A DNA stretch of 64,000 nucleotides from UBA2779 sp965232615 (GCA_965232615.1 OZ246985.1:806001-870000), one strand, 5' to 3'; shown: positions 44,505-53,395, counted from the stretch's first letter. Translations and numbers: made by a program. The notes: generated by a model not told the origin, from the letters alone.

Positions 44505-44538
44505 GGCATTCAGCGTTGGTTAGCCAACGCTGAATGCC
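44505..44538. promoter_or_regulatory. perfect 15-bp hairpin with TTAG loop after the lipoprotein gene
   Basis: GGCATTCAGCGTTGG (44505-44519) pairs exactly with CCAACGCTGAATGCC (44524-44538). It starts 20 bases after the stop codon. A run of only three T residues follows, so it is a poor intrinsic terminator. Position and shape resemble the target hairpin downstream of variable repeats in diversity-generating retroelements. Confidence 0.8.
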
Positions 44539-44564
44539 GCATTTCTTACACAGCCTGAACTTAC

Positions 44565-44922
44565 GGGCACCTCTAAAACCCCATTGAGTTCTTGACTCAG
44601 ATCTTTTCCGCCGCTACTGCGTTGTCAAAATACTCAACTAAGCTTGAGTTTTTGCCTGCCTGTGCGTGTCCGCACGCAGACAGGCCGCCTTGCATCAAGA
44701 AAAAATTTAATCATGTGTGTACCGCTATCAGGTGTGTACCACTATCAGGTGTGTACCGCTATCAGGTGTGTACCGCTATCAGGTGTGTACCGCTATCAGG
44801 TGTGTACCGCTATCAGGTGTGTACCGCAGGGCGTAGCCCGAGGAACACACCGCCACAGGGCGTAGCCCGAGGAACACACCGCCAGTGCGCCAAATTCTAA
44901 AAATGGTTTTTTAGAATTTGCC
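44565..44922. mobile_element. short non-autonomous element, copy H with internal 17-bp tandem repeat
   Basis: The left end GGGCACCTCTAAAACCCC is preceded by TTAC. The body has the CCTGCCTGTGCGTG/CACGCAGACAGG stem, six 17-bp tandem units at 44715-44816 (GTGTGTACCGCTATCAG) and two CAGGGCGTAGCCCGAGG blocks. The right end (GGTTTTTTAGAATTTGCC) is mutated and supplies the stop of tsaE. Confidence 0.85.
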
Positions 44923-45336
44923 TGAAGCATTGGTAACAGAGATTGATCTTTCACCATCTTTCATCATTTCAATATTGACTTGTATCGTCCGATCCGGCAG
45001 TTCATTGATCACATGATCACCCCATTCGATAAGGCACACTCCAGACCCGTTAAGCATTTCCTCAATGCCAAGCCAAAAAAATTCTTCTACCGAATTCAAT
45101 CGGTAGAGGTCCATGTGATAAAGCTTCATTGTACCACTGTATTCGTTGATCAGTATGAATGATGGACTGGTTACTGGTTCAATTACTCCAAGAGCTTCAG
45201 CGATCCCTTGAGCAAACACGGTTTTCCCGACTCCAAGGACACCTGACAGGGTGACTATATCTCCCGGAACAAGGTGTTTTCCGAACTGAAATCCTGCCTT
45301 TTTCGTTCCAGCAGTATCAAAGGTTTTAATCTCCAT
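44911..45336 (-). CDS. tsaE: tRNA threonylcarbamoyladenosine biosynthesis ATPase TsaE
   Basis: TsaE works with TsaB and TsaD to make t6A37 in ANN-decoding tRNAs. The 141-residue protein has the Walker A loop SGVLGVGKTVFAQG (about residues 31-44), SPSFILINEY, MDLYRLNSVEEFFWLGIEE and LIEWGDHVINELP, matching the family over full length. I chose ATG 45336 because the extra 24 codons upstream come from a repeat-element end. The TAA stop is supplied by the repeat at 44911. Repeat ends lie on both sides of the gene, with TTAC outside each. No tsaB or tsaD is nearby. Confidence 0.92.
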   Translation of the reverse strand: MEIKTFDTAGTKKAGFQFGKHLVPGDIVTLSGVLGVGKTVFAQGIAEALGVIEPVTSPSFILINEYSGTMKLYHMDLYRLNSVEEFFWLGIEEMLNGSGVCLIEWGDHVINELPDRTIQVNIEMMKDGERSISVTNASGKF

Positions 45337-45368
45337 GACCTGAGTAGGCCGTCTTTTTCCATAATAAG

Positions 45369-45386
45369 GATTTTTTAGAGGTGCCC
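45369..45386. mobile_element. isolated right end of the repeat family upstream of tsaE
   Basis: GGATTTTTTAGAGGTGCCC is an element end with no matching left half next to it. The following TTAC (45387-45390) matches the TTAC before the left end at 44565, so the two may be the outer ends of one 822-bp composite containing tsaE. Confidence 0.6.
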
Positions 45387-45478
45387 TTACGATAGTGAAG
45401 AGGAACATCTTTCTTTACGAGTTGTTCCATACTTTGAACTAACATTGTGTTCAAGGATAGTAATCCATTGCACTCAGG

Positions 45479-47407
45479 TCAAGCGTTCTTTTCGAGCGCC
45501 TTGATACTGATAAATCGGGCGGATGTAAACTCCCTGGGTTTCAGCCGCACCCCTCTGGCCCTTACACCTTTTACAAGGTATTCACTCACGGGAAAGGCGT
45601 CAGCATTTTTAATGAGACTTTTCTGCTTAAAATCTACAACAGCAGCAACATCTTCCTTCGTAGTGAAGCGGATCATTTCACCTTCTTCCGGAATCAGTGA
45701 ATATGATCGATTGAGGATGAACTGAGTTATCTGACAACGTTTGATGTAGGGGAAATTGTTCTCAGTATTTCTGTAAATAAGGGAAAAGATCACGGAATCA
45801 CAGGTGTCCTTATCGGCCAGATTCGCGTAGAGCATACCCTTGCCCACGAAAATCTTGTCCGGTACATCTGTTACCAGATACGTACCATCTTTTTTTATGT
45901 AGATGACCCTGTCGTACACTGATGCGGAAAAAAGAATCCGACCGCCAGAGGTCTCATACCCCAGGTATCCTGTGTTCGGATTGTATTTCACTTTCAGATT
46001 CTTTTGGGCCACATCCCGGATATCCACTTTCTGCAGCGAAACAATCTCACTGTGTCTGGGATATTTCGACCGGTATTTCTCAACAATCCCGTCAAGGTAG
46101 CGGAGGGCACAGGCCACCAGATGAGTCAGATGATGATCAATTTCAGTGACCCTTTCCTGTAATTGCTGGATTTCATCCACCATCCGCTTGATGTCAAATT
46201 GACTTATACGCCTTATGGGTATTTTGAGAAGGCGTTCGATATCGTCATCACTGACTTCGCGTTCAATCTCCTTCTCAAATGCTTTAAATTCCCTGTGTAC
46301 GGTTCGAAATATGCCCGATACGGTTTTAATTGGTTCAATTTGCTTGTAGATTTTCTCAACAATGAAGATTTTCTCCAGGTTTCGTGCATGAATTTTATCC
46401 AGCAAGTGACCTTTTTCGATGAGAAGTTCCTTCTCCAGCAGCTTGAGCAGTCTGTCAGCATGATACTGTATAACGTCAGGAACATTCATCACCGAGGGCT
46501 TATCTTCGTTGATAAGGAGCATGTTTACCGGGATGCTCACTTCACAATCGGTAAAGGCATACAGGGCATCCAGTACATCCTCAGTATGCACTCCCCGGGA
46601 CAGTCTTATTTCTATCTCAACAGACTCTGTGGTGTAATCATTGATGACTCCAACTTTGATCTTATTAGACCTGGCAGCACTCTCAATCGATGCGATGAGA
46701 CTTTCTGTTGTAACCCCGTAGGGGAGCTGACGTATCACAATGCTTTTAGGATCGGATGAATCCAGTAGCGCTCTGCTGAGGATCTTTCCATTTCCTTCAT
46801 TGTAATTCGTAACATCAATGATGCCCCCGGAAGGAATATCAGGATAAATTGTAAAATCTTCCCCTCTCAAACAGGCCTGCTCAGCTTCAATAACCTCAAT
46901 GAGATTATGGGGTAGCAATCGTGTGGACATACCAACGGCAATTCCTTCAGCACCCAGAATTAAAGGTAGGGGAATCTTTGCTGGAAGAGTGACAGGTTCC
47001 TGTCTGCGTCCATCATAGGACTCGGTAAACAAAGTTATTTCCGGTCCGAAGAGCACCTCTTTGGCCATGGGCAATAGGCGACATTCAATGTACCGAGCTG
47101 CGGCAGCTGGATCTCCAGTGAAGGTATTGCCGAAATTTCCCTGCCTGTCGATGAAGAAATCCTTGTTGGCCAGGTTGACCAGTGCCTCATAGATGGAGGC
47201 ATCCCCGTGAGGGTGATACTGCATCGCATGACCAATAACATTGGCCACCTTGTGAAATTTCCCATCGTCAATATCAAACAAAGACTGGAGAATCCGCCGC
47301 TGGACTGGCTTGAGACCATCTTCCAGATGGGGGATGGCCCTCTCTTTGATAACATACGAGGCATATTCAAGAAAATTTGTGTTAAAGATTTTACTTATAT
47401 ACGCCAT
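45479..47407 (-). CDS. parC: DNA topoisomerase IV subunit A (ParC-type)
   Basis: This is the breakage-reunion subunit of a type IIA topoisomerase. The catalytic tyrosine is in ARYIECRLLPM, after the helix-turn-helix HYHPHGDASIYEALVNLA-like region (QYHPHGDASIYEALV). The tower and coiled coil follow (LLKLLEKELLIEKGHLLDKIHARNLEKIF). At 642 residues the C-terminal beta-pinwheel is short and lacks a clear GyrA box, which favours a decatenase over gyrase. Its ATG overlaps the parE stop (TAATG), so ParE and ParC are coupled and made in equal amounts. No gyrase genes are in the window. Confidence 0.9.
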   Translation of the reverse strand: MAYISKIFNTNFLEYASYVIKERAIPHLEDGLKPVQRRILQSLFDIDDGKFHKVANVIGHAMQYHPHGDASIYEALVNLANKDFFIDRQGNFGNTFTGDPAAAARYIECRLLPMAKEVLFGPEITLFTESYDGRRQEPVTLPAKIPLPLILGAEGIAVGMSTRLLPHNLIEVIEAEQACLRGEDFTIYPDIPSGGIIDVTNYNEGNGKILSRALLDSSDPKSIVIRQLPYGVTTESLIASIESAARSNKIKVGVINDYTTESVEIEIRLSRGVHTEDVLDALYAFTDCEVSIPVNMLLINEDKPSVMNVPDVIQYHADRLLKLLEKELLIEKGHLLDKIHARNLEKIFIVEKIYKQIEPIKTVSGIFRTVHREFKAFEKEIEREVSDDDIERLLKIPIRRISQFDIKRMVDEIQQLQERVTEIDHHLTHLVACALRYLDGIVEKYRSKYPRHSEIVSLQKVDIRDVAQKNLKVKYNPNTGYLGYETSGGRILFSASVYDRVIYIKKDGTYLVTDVPDKIFVGKGMLYANLADKDTCDSVIFSLIYRNTENNFPYIKRCQITQFILNRSYSLIPEEGEMIRFTTKEDVAAVVDFKQKSLIKNADAFPVSEYLVKGVRARGVRLKPREFTSARFISIKALEKNA

Positions 47408-49200
47408 TAAACCAGATTATCCATGATGTATTCACGCCGCTGAGGGGTATTTTTACCCATATAGAACGCAAGAGTCTCCGGCACGGTTTTCATCGATTTG
47501 ATACCAATCGGCACAATGCGCATGTCCTCTCCAATAAACTGACCAAATTCCCCGGGGCTGATCTCTCCCAGTCCCTTGAATCTCGTCACTTCACGTCCCT
47601 TGATGGTTGTCATGGCGGAGTTCTTCTCTCTTTCGGAATAGCAATACTGTGTTTCCTTTTTATTTCGTACCCGGAACAGCGGTGTCTCAAGGATGTAGAT
47701 ATGCCCGCCGATTACCAACTCCTCGAAGTAATTCAAAAAGAACGTCAGTATCAGATTCCGGATGTGAAATCCATCTGTATCGGCATCTGTGGCTATTACA
47801 ACACGTTCGTAGCGCAGGTTGTCAATATCGTTCTCAATTCCAAGAGCCATCATCAGATTGAACAATTCTTCATTCCTGTAAATGGCTGTACGGCCTTTCC
47901 CGTAACTGTTCCAGGGCTTCCCCCGGAGAGAATAGACTGCTTGAGTGTGCACGTCTCTGCAACTGACAATTGAACCTGCAGCGGACATACCCTCTGTGAT
48001 GAATATGGTGGTTTCATCACCACGCTTATCTCCCCGGTGATACTTGCAGTCTTTCAGTTTGGGAATGTTCAGAGATATTTTTTTTGCCGCAGCTTTAGCT
48101 TCTTTTTTTACCGACGCAAGTTCCTTCCGGAGTTTCTCATTATTGACAATCTTCTCCTCAAGAATTCTGGCTGTTTCGGGGTTCTTATGCAGGTAGTCCA
48201 CTACAGCTGCCTTGACCTCCCTGACAATCCATGCGCGCACCTCAGTATTTCCAAGCTTGTTTTTAGTCTGACTTTCAAATACGGGATCCTTCACCTTCAC
48301 CGCAATGCAGCCGGCAATACCTTCCCGAACATCGGTACCGGAGTAGTTTTTTTTCGTGAATTCGTTCACTCCTTTGAGCAAGCCCTCCCGGAATGCACTG
48401 AGATGAGTTCCCCCATCGGCAGTAAACTGTCCGTTTACAAATGAGAAATGATTTTCTCCATAATTTGCCGTATGCGTAAAAGCTATCTCCAGTTTATCTC
48501 CAGTGTGATAAACTATGGGATAGAGAGCCGTATCACCAACTTCCTGATCCAATAAATCATGTAACCCCTTTTTTGATTCAAATCTGGTACCGTTGTAATA
48601 CAGACTTAGATTTCGGTTCAGACAGGCATACACCCACATGCGCCGTTCAATATACTCATCCATAAATTCATAGTCAGGAAATATATCCCTATCCGGTATG
48701 AACTCGGCGTAAGTACCATCAGCATATCCTTCACAGTTGCCCTTTCTTTCTTTATTGAGAACACCTTTCTCGAACAGAGCTTCCCTGAATTTCCCATCCC
48801 TGTAGGAACGAATGAGAAAAAAACTGGACAAGGCATTCACGGCCTTCGTTCCCACTCCATTGAGGCCCACTGAAAACTGAAATACATCATCGTTATATTT
48901 TGCGCCTGTGTTGATAACACTCACACATTCAATGAGCTTGCCATGAGGGATCCCCCTGCCATAGTCGCGGCAGGCGATCCTCCCGTTCTTGTGTTTGATT
49001 TCAATCTTCTTACCGAAGCCCATGATGTATTCATCAATGGCATTGTCCACTACTTCCTTGAGAAGGATGTAGATACCGTCCTCGGAATTTGAGCCATCAC
49101 CAAGACGGCCAATATACATACCGGAACGAAGGCGAATATGTTCAAGAGAACTGATCGTTTTTATTTTACTTTCATCATAGATCTGAGATGGAGGTGACAT
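47407..49200 (-). CDS. parE: DNA topoisomerase IV subunit B (ParE-type)
   Basis: This is the ATPase subunit paired with the downstream parC. The GHKL ATPase has EVVDNAIDEYIMGFG and GRGIPHGKLIECVSV with GLNGVGTKAVNALS. The toprim domain carries the metal-binding Glu in FITEGMSAAGSI and the acidic pair in ATDADTDGFHIRNLIL. The usual EGDSA reads EGMSA here; the lost Asp is not the catalytic metal ligand, so activity is expected. SRDVHTQAVYSLRGKP-type sequence places it with the divergent ParE group of spirochaetes and Bacteroidetes. I use ATG 49200, as the eight upstream codons add nothing. Confidence 0.9.
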   Translation of the reverse strand: MSPPSQIYDESKIKTISSLEHIRLRSGMYIGRLGDGSNSEDGIYILLKEVVDNAIDEYIMGFGKKIEIKHKNGRIACRDYGRGIPHGKLIECVSVINTGAKYNDDVFQFSVGLNGVGTKAVNALSSFFLIRSYRDGKFREALFEKGVLNKERKGNCEGYADGTYAEFIPDRDIFPDYEFMDEYIERRMWVYACLNRNLSLYYNGTRFESKKGLHDLLDQEVGDTALYPIVYHTGDKLEIAFTHTANYGENHFSFVNGQFTADGGTHLSAFREGLLKGVNEFTKKNYSGTDVREGIAGCIAVKVKDPVFESQTKNKLGNTEVRAWIVREVKAAVVDYLHKNPETARILEEKIVNNEKLRKELASVKKEAKAAAKKISLNIPKLKDCKYHRGDKRGDETTIFITEGMSAAGSIVSCRDVHTQAVYSLRGKPWNSYGKGRTAIYRNEELFNLMMALGIENDIDNLRYERVVIATDADTDGFHIRNLILTFFLNYFEELVIGGHIYILETPLFRVRNKKETQYCYSEREKNSAMTTIKGREVTRFKGLGEISPGEFGQFIGEDMRIVPIGIKSMKTVPETLAFYMGKNTPQRREYIMDNLV

Positions 49201-49295
49201 GCATCCTATCTTAAAGATTTTCAATCGACAGTAAAGACCAGGGATGACTCAGATGGAAAACAAACCTGAAGTGCCAGTGTTATGGCTGTCTCCCA

Positions 49296-50276
49296 CTAAC
49301 GGAAAACTCCAGGAACAGCATGGGAACAATTCGGGCACAAACTGTCGTCCATAATGCTGCACTCGGTTTTGTATCCCTGCCGTCTGATGAGTATGTTCTG
49401 GCATTCTGGACAGTGAGTATGATTTTCAATCCCAATATTTCCAATGTAGACATAGTTGAGATATTGTCTGGCAATATCCGTCAGGTTTTTCAGAGTTTTC
49501 CCGGAAGTAGCTGGCCTTGAATAGTGGTGAGCGGGATAGTAAGCGGTAAGATGGAAGGGAATGTCTGGCGATATACCGGCAATCCATGAACACTGTTCAT
49601 GCATCATCTTATCACTGTCATTGTCATCCGGGACAATCAGAGTGGTTAATTCTATCCATGAAAACTGTTGAGCCAGCTTAATGAATTCCTTGACAGTTTC
49701 AAGACGACCTTTCAGGGTATTTTTGTAATACTGATGGTTCCATGATTTCAGATCAATGTTTACCCCATCCATGTATGAAAGAATTTCCGCTGCAGGATTC
49801 GGATTGACGCAGCCATTAGTCACCATGACTGTAGAAATCTTCTGTTCTTGAGCCAGTTGAGCTGCTTCAATGAGATATTCGGCATGTATGCCGGGTTCTG
49901 AATAAGTAAAGGCAACTATCCTGGCATGTGATTCCATTGCCCTGTGAATAGATTCCTCTGGTTTCACCAGATAGCCTTTTCCATCCGGGAAACTGGAAAT
50001 ATTATGATTCTGGCAAAAGGGACAGTCCATATTACATCCAGCAAAACCCATGGACCAGACAGGATGGCCGGGATAGAAATGGTAAAGAGGCTTCTTCTCC
50101 ACAGGATCAAGGCTTTCAGCAGTGAGCATGCCCCATGACAGAAGAACAATTCCATCAGGTGATCCCTGCCTCACTCCACAGAGACCAGTGGCCCCATCTT
50201 CAAGGGAACACTGATGAGGACAGAGCAAACAGGTGGTTTTGCCTTCATTTTTTCTCCACCAGCGCCCCTTCCGCAT
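49296..50276 (-). CDS. amrS: AmmeMemoRadiSam system radical SAM enzyme
   Basis: The 326-residue radical SAM protein has the cluster motif CNMDCPFC (Cys81, Cys85, Cys88) with the leading block SMGFAG. An N-terminal CLLCPHQC...GLCGVR region has four further cysteines, as in AmrS and pyruvate-formate-lyase activases. The GVNIDLKSWNHQYYK and PFHLTAYYPAH segments match the AmrS family. A C-terminal zinc-ribbon pair (CPECQ, CPNC) ends the chain, which is an addition to some members. Its ATG overlaps the metK stop (TGATG), so the SAM-using enzyme is coupled to SAM synthesis. AmrA and AmrB partners are not in this window, so its exact substrate is unknown. Confidence 0.88.
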   Translation of the reverse strand: MRKGRWWRKNEGKTTCLLCPHQCSLEDGATGLCGVRQGSPDGIVLLSWGMLTAESLDPVEKKPLYHFYPGHPVWSMGFAGCNMDCPFCQNHNISSFPDGKGYLVKPEESIHRAMESHARIVAFTYSEPGIHAEYLIEAAQLAQEQKISTVMVTNGCVNPNPAAEILSYMDGVNIDLKSWNHQYYKNTLKGRLETVKEFIKLAQQFSWIELTTLIVPDDNDSDKMMHEQCSWIAGISPDIPFHLTAYYPAHHYSRPATSGKTLKNLTDIARQYLNYVYIGNIGIENHTHCPECQNILIRRQGYKTECSIMDDSLCPNCSHAVPGVFR

Positions 50277-51439
50277 CAGGACAGGGCATCCTTCAAATCG
50301 TCTACCCTGTCAGTTTTTTCCCAGGGGAAACCATCCCTGCCGAAATGACCATAGGCGGCTGTGGGGTAGTAAATGGGACGCTTAAGATTCAATGCTGAGA
50401 TGATGCCCGATGGGGTTAGGTCAAATAGCCTGGGAATAATGGATTCAATTTTTTCCGCTTCTATCCTGCCGGAATTGAAAGTGTTGATATATACCGAAAC
50501 GGGTTCTGCTATGCCGATGGCATAGGCCAGTTGAACTTCCACTTCGTCAATCAATTCTGTTGCAACAAGATTCTTAGCCAGATACCGTGCCATGTAAGCA
50601 GCCGATCTGTCCACTTTGGAGGGGTCTTTTCCAGAGAAGGCCCCTCCTCCATGTCTGGCATACCCTCCATAAGTGTCAACGACTATTTTACGGCCTGTAA
50701 GACCAACATCCCCTTTGGGGCCGCCAATCACAAATCGGCCTGTCGGGTTTATATGGAACACAGTTTTATTCGTCAGTAAATTTCGTGGCAGTGCAGGACG
50801 TATTACTTCTTCAATGAGTCCCTCTCTCACTTGTTTATGGGTTACACTTTCCAGGTGTTGATGCGATAACACAACAGTTTCAATGGATACAGGTTTGTGG
50901 GATTCATAGCGAACGGTTACCTGGCATTTCCCATCGGGACGAAGAAAATCAAGCTTCCGGGATTTTCTCACTTCTGCGGCTTTTTTCATAATGCGGTGAG
51001 AAAACTCAATGGGAGCAGGCATGAATGAATCAGTCTGCCGACAGGCGTAACCAAACATCAGGCCTTGATCACCAGCACCCTGATCCTTGTGTAATCCTTC
51101 GCCGAAAGTAACACCCTGGGAGATGTCGGTGGACTGGGGCTTAATCATGGTCAATATAGAACAGGATTTTCGGTCAATTCCATCTTCAGGTTTGTCATAC
51201 CCGATATCCCTCAAAACTTCCTGGGCTGTTTGAATGATATCGATATAGTGACCAGTCGTTATTTCACCACCCACCAGGACGATGCCGGTCGATGTATAGC
51301 ATTCGCAGGCCACCCGGGATTCGGGATCCTTTTGCAATACCCTGTCAAGGACTGCATCGGATATTAAATCGCATATTTTGTCTGGATGACCTTCTCCAAC
51401 ACTTTCAGATGTGAATATATAATCTGAACGTTTCTGCAT
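50276..51439 (-). CDS. metK: S-adenosylmethionine synthetase
   Basis: This enzyme makes SAM from methionine and ATP. From ATG 51439 it is 387 residues, the family norm. FTSESVGEGHPDKICDLISD starts the chain, GEITTGHYIDI and GDQGLMFGYACRQT lie in the middle, and GRFVIGGPKGDVGLTGRKI and GGGAFSGKDPSKVDRSAAYMAR close the active site. The open frame extends 66 codons upstream, but those residues are not part of known MetK. I find no SAM riboswitch in the leader. The stop overlaps the amrS start. Confidence 0.95.
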   Translation of the reverse strand: MQKRSDYIFTSESVGEGHPDKICDLISDAVLDRVLQKDPESRVACECYTSTGIVLVGGEITTGHYIDIIQTAQEVLRDIGYDKPEDGIDRKSCSILTMIKPQSTDISQGVTFGEGLHKDQGAGDQGLMFGYACRQTDSFMPAPIEFSHRIMKKAAEVRKSRKLDFLRPDGKCQVTVRYESHKPVSIETVVLSHQHLESVTHKQVREGLIEEVIRPALPRNLLTNKTVFHINPTGRFVIGGPKGDVGLTGRKIVVDTYGGYARHGGGAFSGKDPSKVDRSAAYMARYLAKNLVATELIDEVEVQLAYAIGIAEPVSVYINTFNSGRIEAEKIESIIPRLFDLTPSGIISALNLKRPIYYPTAAYGHFGRDGFPWEKTDRVDDLKDALS

Positions 51440-51627
51440 ATTAGGGTATCTTATACTGAATGTGCCGCTGAAGTCAATCAGTTTACAGTCCTGTGTATAT
51501 CGACACTTCCAGGCTTCCTGGAGGTGCCCCGAAGCATTTTCCAGTGTCAGAAAGCTCTCATCAACCAATGTACCCATGGCGTTCCTCTCTCTGTGTGAGG
51601 TAGATTTTCCTGAATACTTACAGTATG

Positions 51628-51759
51628 ATGCTTCCATGGATTAGGAAGAATTCACCCTGGAATATAGTTTCTTCAACAGGTGATGTTCCTGATGATCTAC
51701 TCAAAGAATGGATTGAAGCTTCCTGTCACCTGGTCGTGGGTGGATTGCCTGCGGAGTGA
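51628..51759 (+). pseudogene. MmcQ/YjbR-like C-terminal fragment
   Basis: A 43-codon frame reads KNSPWNIVSSTGDVPDDLL followed by KEWIEASCHLVVGGLPAE. It resembles the C-terminal half of MmcQ/YjbR proteins, which end with a similar helix and an SYxLVVxGLP tail. The N-terminal half is absent from the upstream plus strand, so this is a truncated remnant. The match is from memory. Confidence 0.4.
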
Positions 51760-51804
51760 CAGGCTGAAACTCATTCAATCACTGAACATCCGGGAGGTCG
51801 TTTC

Positions 51805-51864
51805 ATGTATACGACTACAACGTTACCTGTACCGCCGGGATTCAAGAGAAACCGCCTCCGATGA
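51805..51864 (+). CDS. 19-residue leader frame coupled to the ABC permease gene
   Basis: MYTTTTLPVPPGFKRNRLR starts seven bases after a good GGGAGG and its TGA overlaps the permease ATG (ATGA at 51861-51864). It may simply carry ribosomes to the permease start. I recognise no family and no attenuator hairpin. Confidence 0.4.
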   Translation: MYTTTTLPVPPGFKRNRLR

Positions 51865-52649
51865 TTCCCCGAATGAATCCCAGGTGTAAACCGGCAACAG
51901 CTAACCGTAGATTATTCTGGGTGATTCTCTCATCTCTGACAGTCCTGGCGGTATGGACCATTGTTTCCAGGATCCTGGCAAGGGAAATCATTCTACCGAC
52001 ACCGGGAGCCACTGTTGTTTACCTTATTGAAATGCTCAGAAAGAAAGAAACATGGCTGGCCCTTGGAGCAACGGTCGGCCGGATGCTTTTCTCCTTTCTT
52101 TTGAACATCATATCGGCACTGATCACAGGAGTGATCTCAGGATTTGTCAGCCGAATCGCCTTCATTTTTGAACCGATTATTGCAGTAATGAAATCCTTAC
52201 CGACCATGGGAGTCATTCTTCTATCCCTTATCTGGTTCAAATCCAATACGGCTGTTATCTTTGTGTGTACTCTCATTGTTTTTCCGGTGCTGTATGCTGC
52301 TGTATTAACAGGTATTCGTCATCTGGATTCCAGGCTGATGGAGATGCATCAGATCTTTCGAATCTCCTGGATCAGGACTCTGCGGCATTTCATTCTTCCC
52401 TCCCTGCGTCCCCACCTTATCTCAGGAATGATGGCTGGTACCGGTTTGACAATGAAGGTCGTTGTTGCAGCTGAAGTTCTCAGTCAACCTGCGACAGGTA
52501 TTGGAACGATACTTCAAATTGAACGGGCCCGATTGAATACGACAGGCGTTTTTTCCTGGTCTCTATTAGTTATCCTGTTAACGGTGGGGATTGATTTATT
52601 TTTCTCTATTTTACGCAAGCGCATGGACAGTCAACATGATCAGACTTAA
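51861..52649 (+). CDS. ABC transporter permease (SsuC/TauC/ThiX-type)
   Basis: The roughly 262-residue membrane protein has six predicted helices and the cytoplasmic EAA loop before the fifth (EMHQIFRISWIRTLRHFILPSLRPHLISG), which docks the ATPase. The family imports aliphatic sulfonates, nitrate, taurine or thiamine precursors; the substrate cannot be read from the permease. The ATG at 51861 overlaps the stop of a short leader frame; ATG at 51876 is an alternative. It overlaps the ATPase gene by 14 bases. No binding protein is adjacent. Confidence 0.85.
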   Translation: MIPRMNPRCKPATANRRLFWVILSSLTVLAVWTIVSRILAREIILPTPGATVVYLIEMLRKKETWLALGATVGRMLFSFLLNIISALITGVISGFVSRIAFIFEPIIAVMKSLPTMGVILLSLIWFKSNTAVIFVCTLIVFPVLYAAVLTGIRHLDSRLMEMHQIFRISWIRTLRHFILPSLRPHLISGMMAGTGLTMKVVVAAEVLSQPATGIGTILQIERARLNTTGVFSWSLLVILLTVGIDLFFSILRKRMDSQHDQT

Positions 52650-53250
52650 AAATATCAACAAATCCTTCGGGGAGAATCTTCTGTTCCGGAGTCTGAGTTT
52701 ATCTGTATCCGATGGGGAGATTATCAGTCTTGCCGGTCCTTCAGGGTGTGGAAAAACGACTCTGTTGAATATCATCGCGGGTCTTATCCTTCCTGATGAT
52801 GGAAAGATTAGTTGTACCAAACCTGTTTCCTGTGTTTTTCAGGATGACCGTCTGCTCCCCTGGAGGTCCATCATTGAAAATGCCATGTATGCTATGGATA
52901 ACCGCTTATCCAGGAAGACCAGGAGGGAAGAGGCCATGGTTCTTCTGGAAGACCTGGAACTTGGTGATGCCATCAGGAAACTGCCCGGGCAGATCAGTGG
53001 TGGTATGGCTCGCCGTGCTGCCCTGGCCCGTGCGCTTCTGGCTCCAGGTGAAACACTTCTCCTTGATGAGCCATTCTCTTCTCTGGACCCCTCTCTGAAA
53101 AACCGCATTCTGGAGCGTGTCGCCAGACATTTAACTGGAAAAACTGTTGTTCTCGTAACCCATGATCACAGTACAGCGATAGCCCTGTCTCATCAGATCT
53201 ACAGTCTATCCCCTCCTCCTGTCCAGATAAAGGCCATCGAAAAGCGGTGA
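52636..53250 (+). CDS. ABC transporter ATP-binding protein (SsuB/TauB-type)
   Basis: The 204-residue ATPase drives the upstream permease. Walker A is GPSGCGKTTLL, the Q-loop is CVFQDDRLLPWRS, the signature is ISGGMARRAALARALL (ISGGM in place of the usual LSGGQ), and Walker B with catalytic Glu is TLLLDEPFSSLD, followed by the switch His in LVTHDHSTA. ATG 52636 lies inside the end of the permease gene. The chain is short and ends soon after the switch, as in SsuB-like proteins. Bases 53252-53287 after the stop resemble the inner part of the repeat family (TTCTTGACTCGAGCTG). Confidence 0.88.
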   Translation: MIRLKNINKSFGENLLFRSLSLSVSDGEIISLAGPSGCGKTTLLNIIAGLILPDDGKISCTKPVSCVFQDDRLLPWRSIIENAMYAMDNRLSRKTRREEAMVLLEDLELGDAIRKLPGQISGGMARRAALARALLAPGETLLLDEPFSSLDPSLKNRILERVARHLTGKTVVLVTHDHSTAIALSHQIYSLSPPPVQIKAIEKR

Positions 53251-53395
53251 TTTCTTGACTCGAGCTGTTCCGCCATTACGATGCGGCTGGAATGCCCGCA
53301 CGACCTGACAGTGCTCTTTGAGGAATGGGGTGGAGGAGGATTATTTACAATCCTTCTCAATACCTGTATATTCTTTGAACAGGAGATTTCCGACG

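Noticed and set aside
43636..44538. A complete diversity-generating retroelement.
   Set aside because: No reverse transcriptase, accessory gene or template repeat is present in the window; only a possible target remains.
44715..44833. CRISPR-like array.
   Set aside because: Units are contiguous 17-mers with no unique spacers; it is a simple tandem repeat inside a mobile element.
47407..49200. ParE as inactive because EGDSA reads EGMSA.
   Set aside because: The catalytic Glu and the DxD pair are intact; the changed residue is not a metal ligand.
51440..51637. SAM riboswitch or N-terminal extension of MetK.
   Set aside because: No SAM-I-type conserved elements are recognisable, and the extra 66 in-frame residues are absent from MetK proteins. 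The leader remains unexplained.
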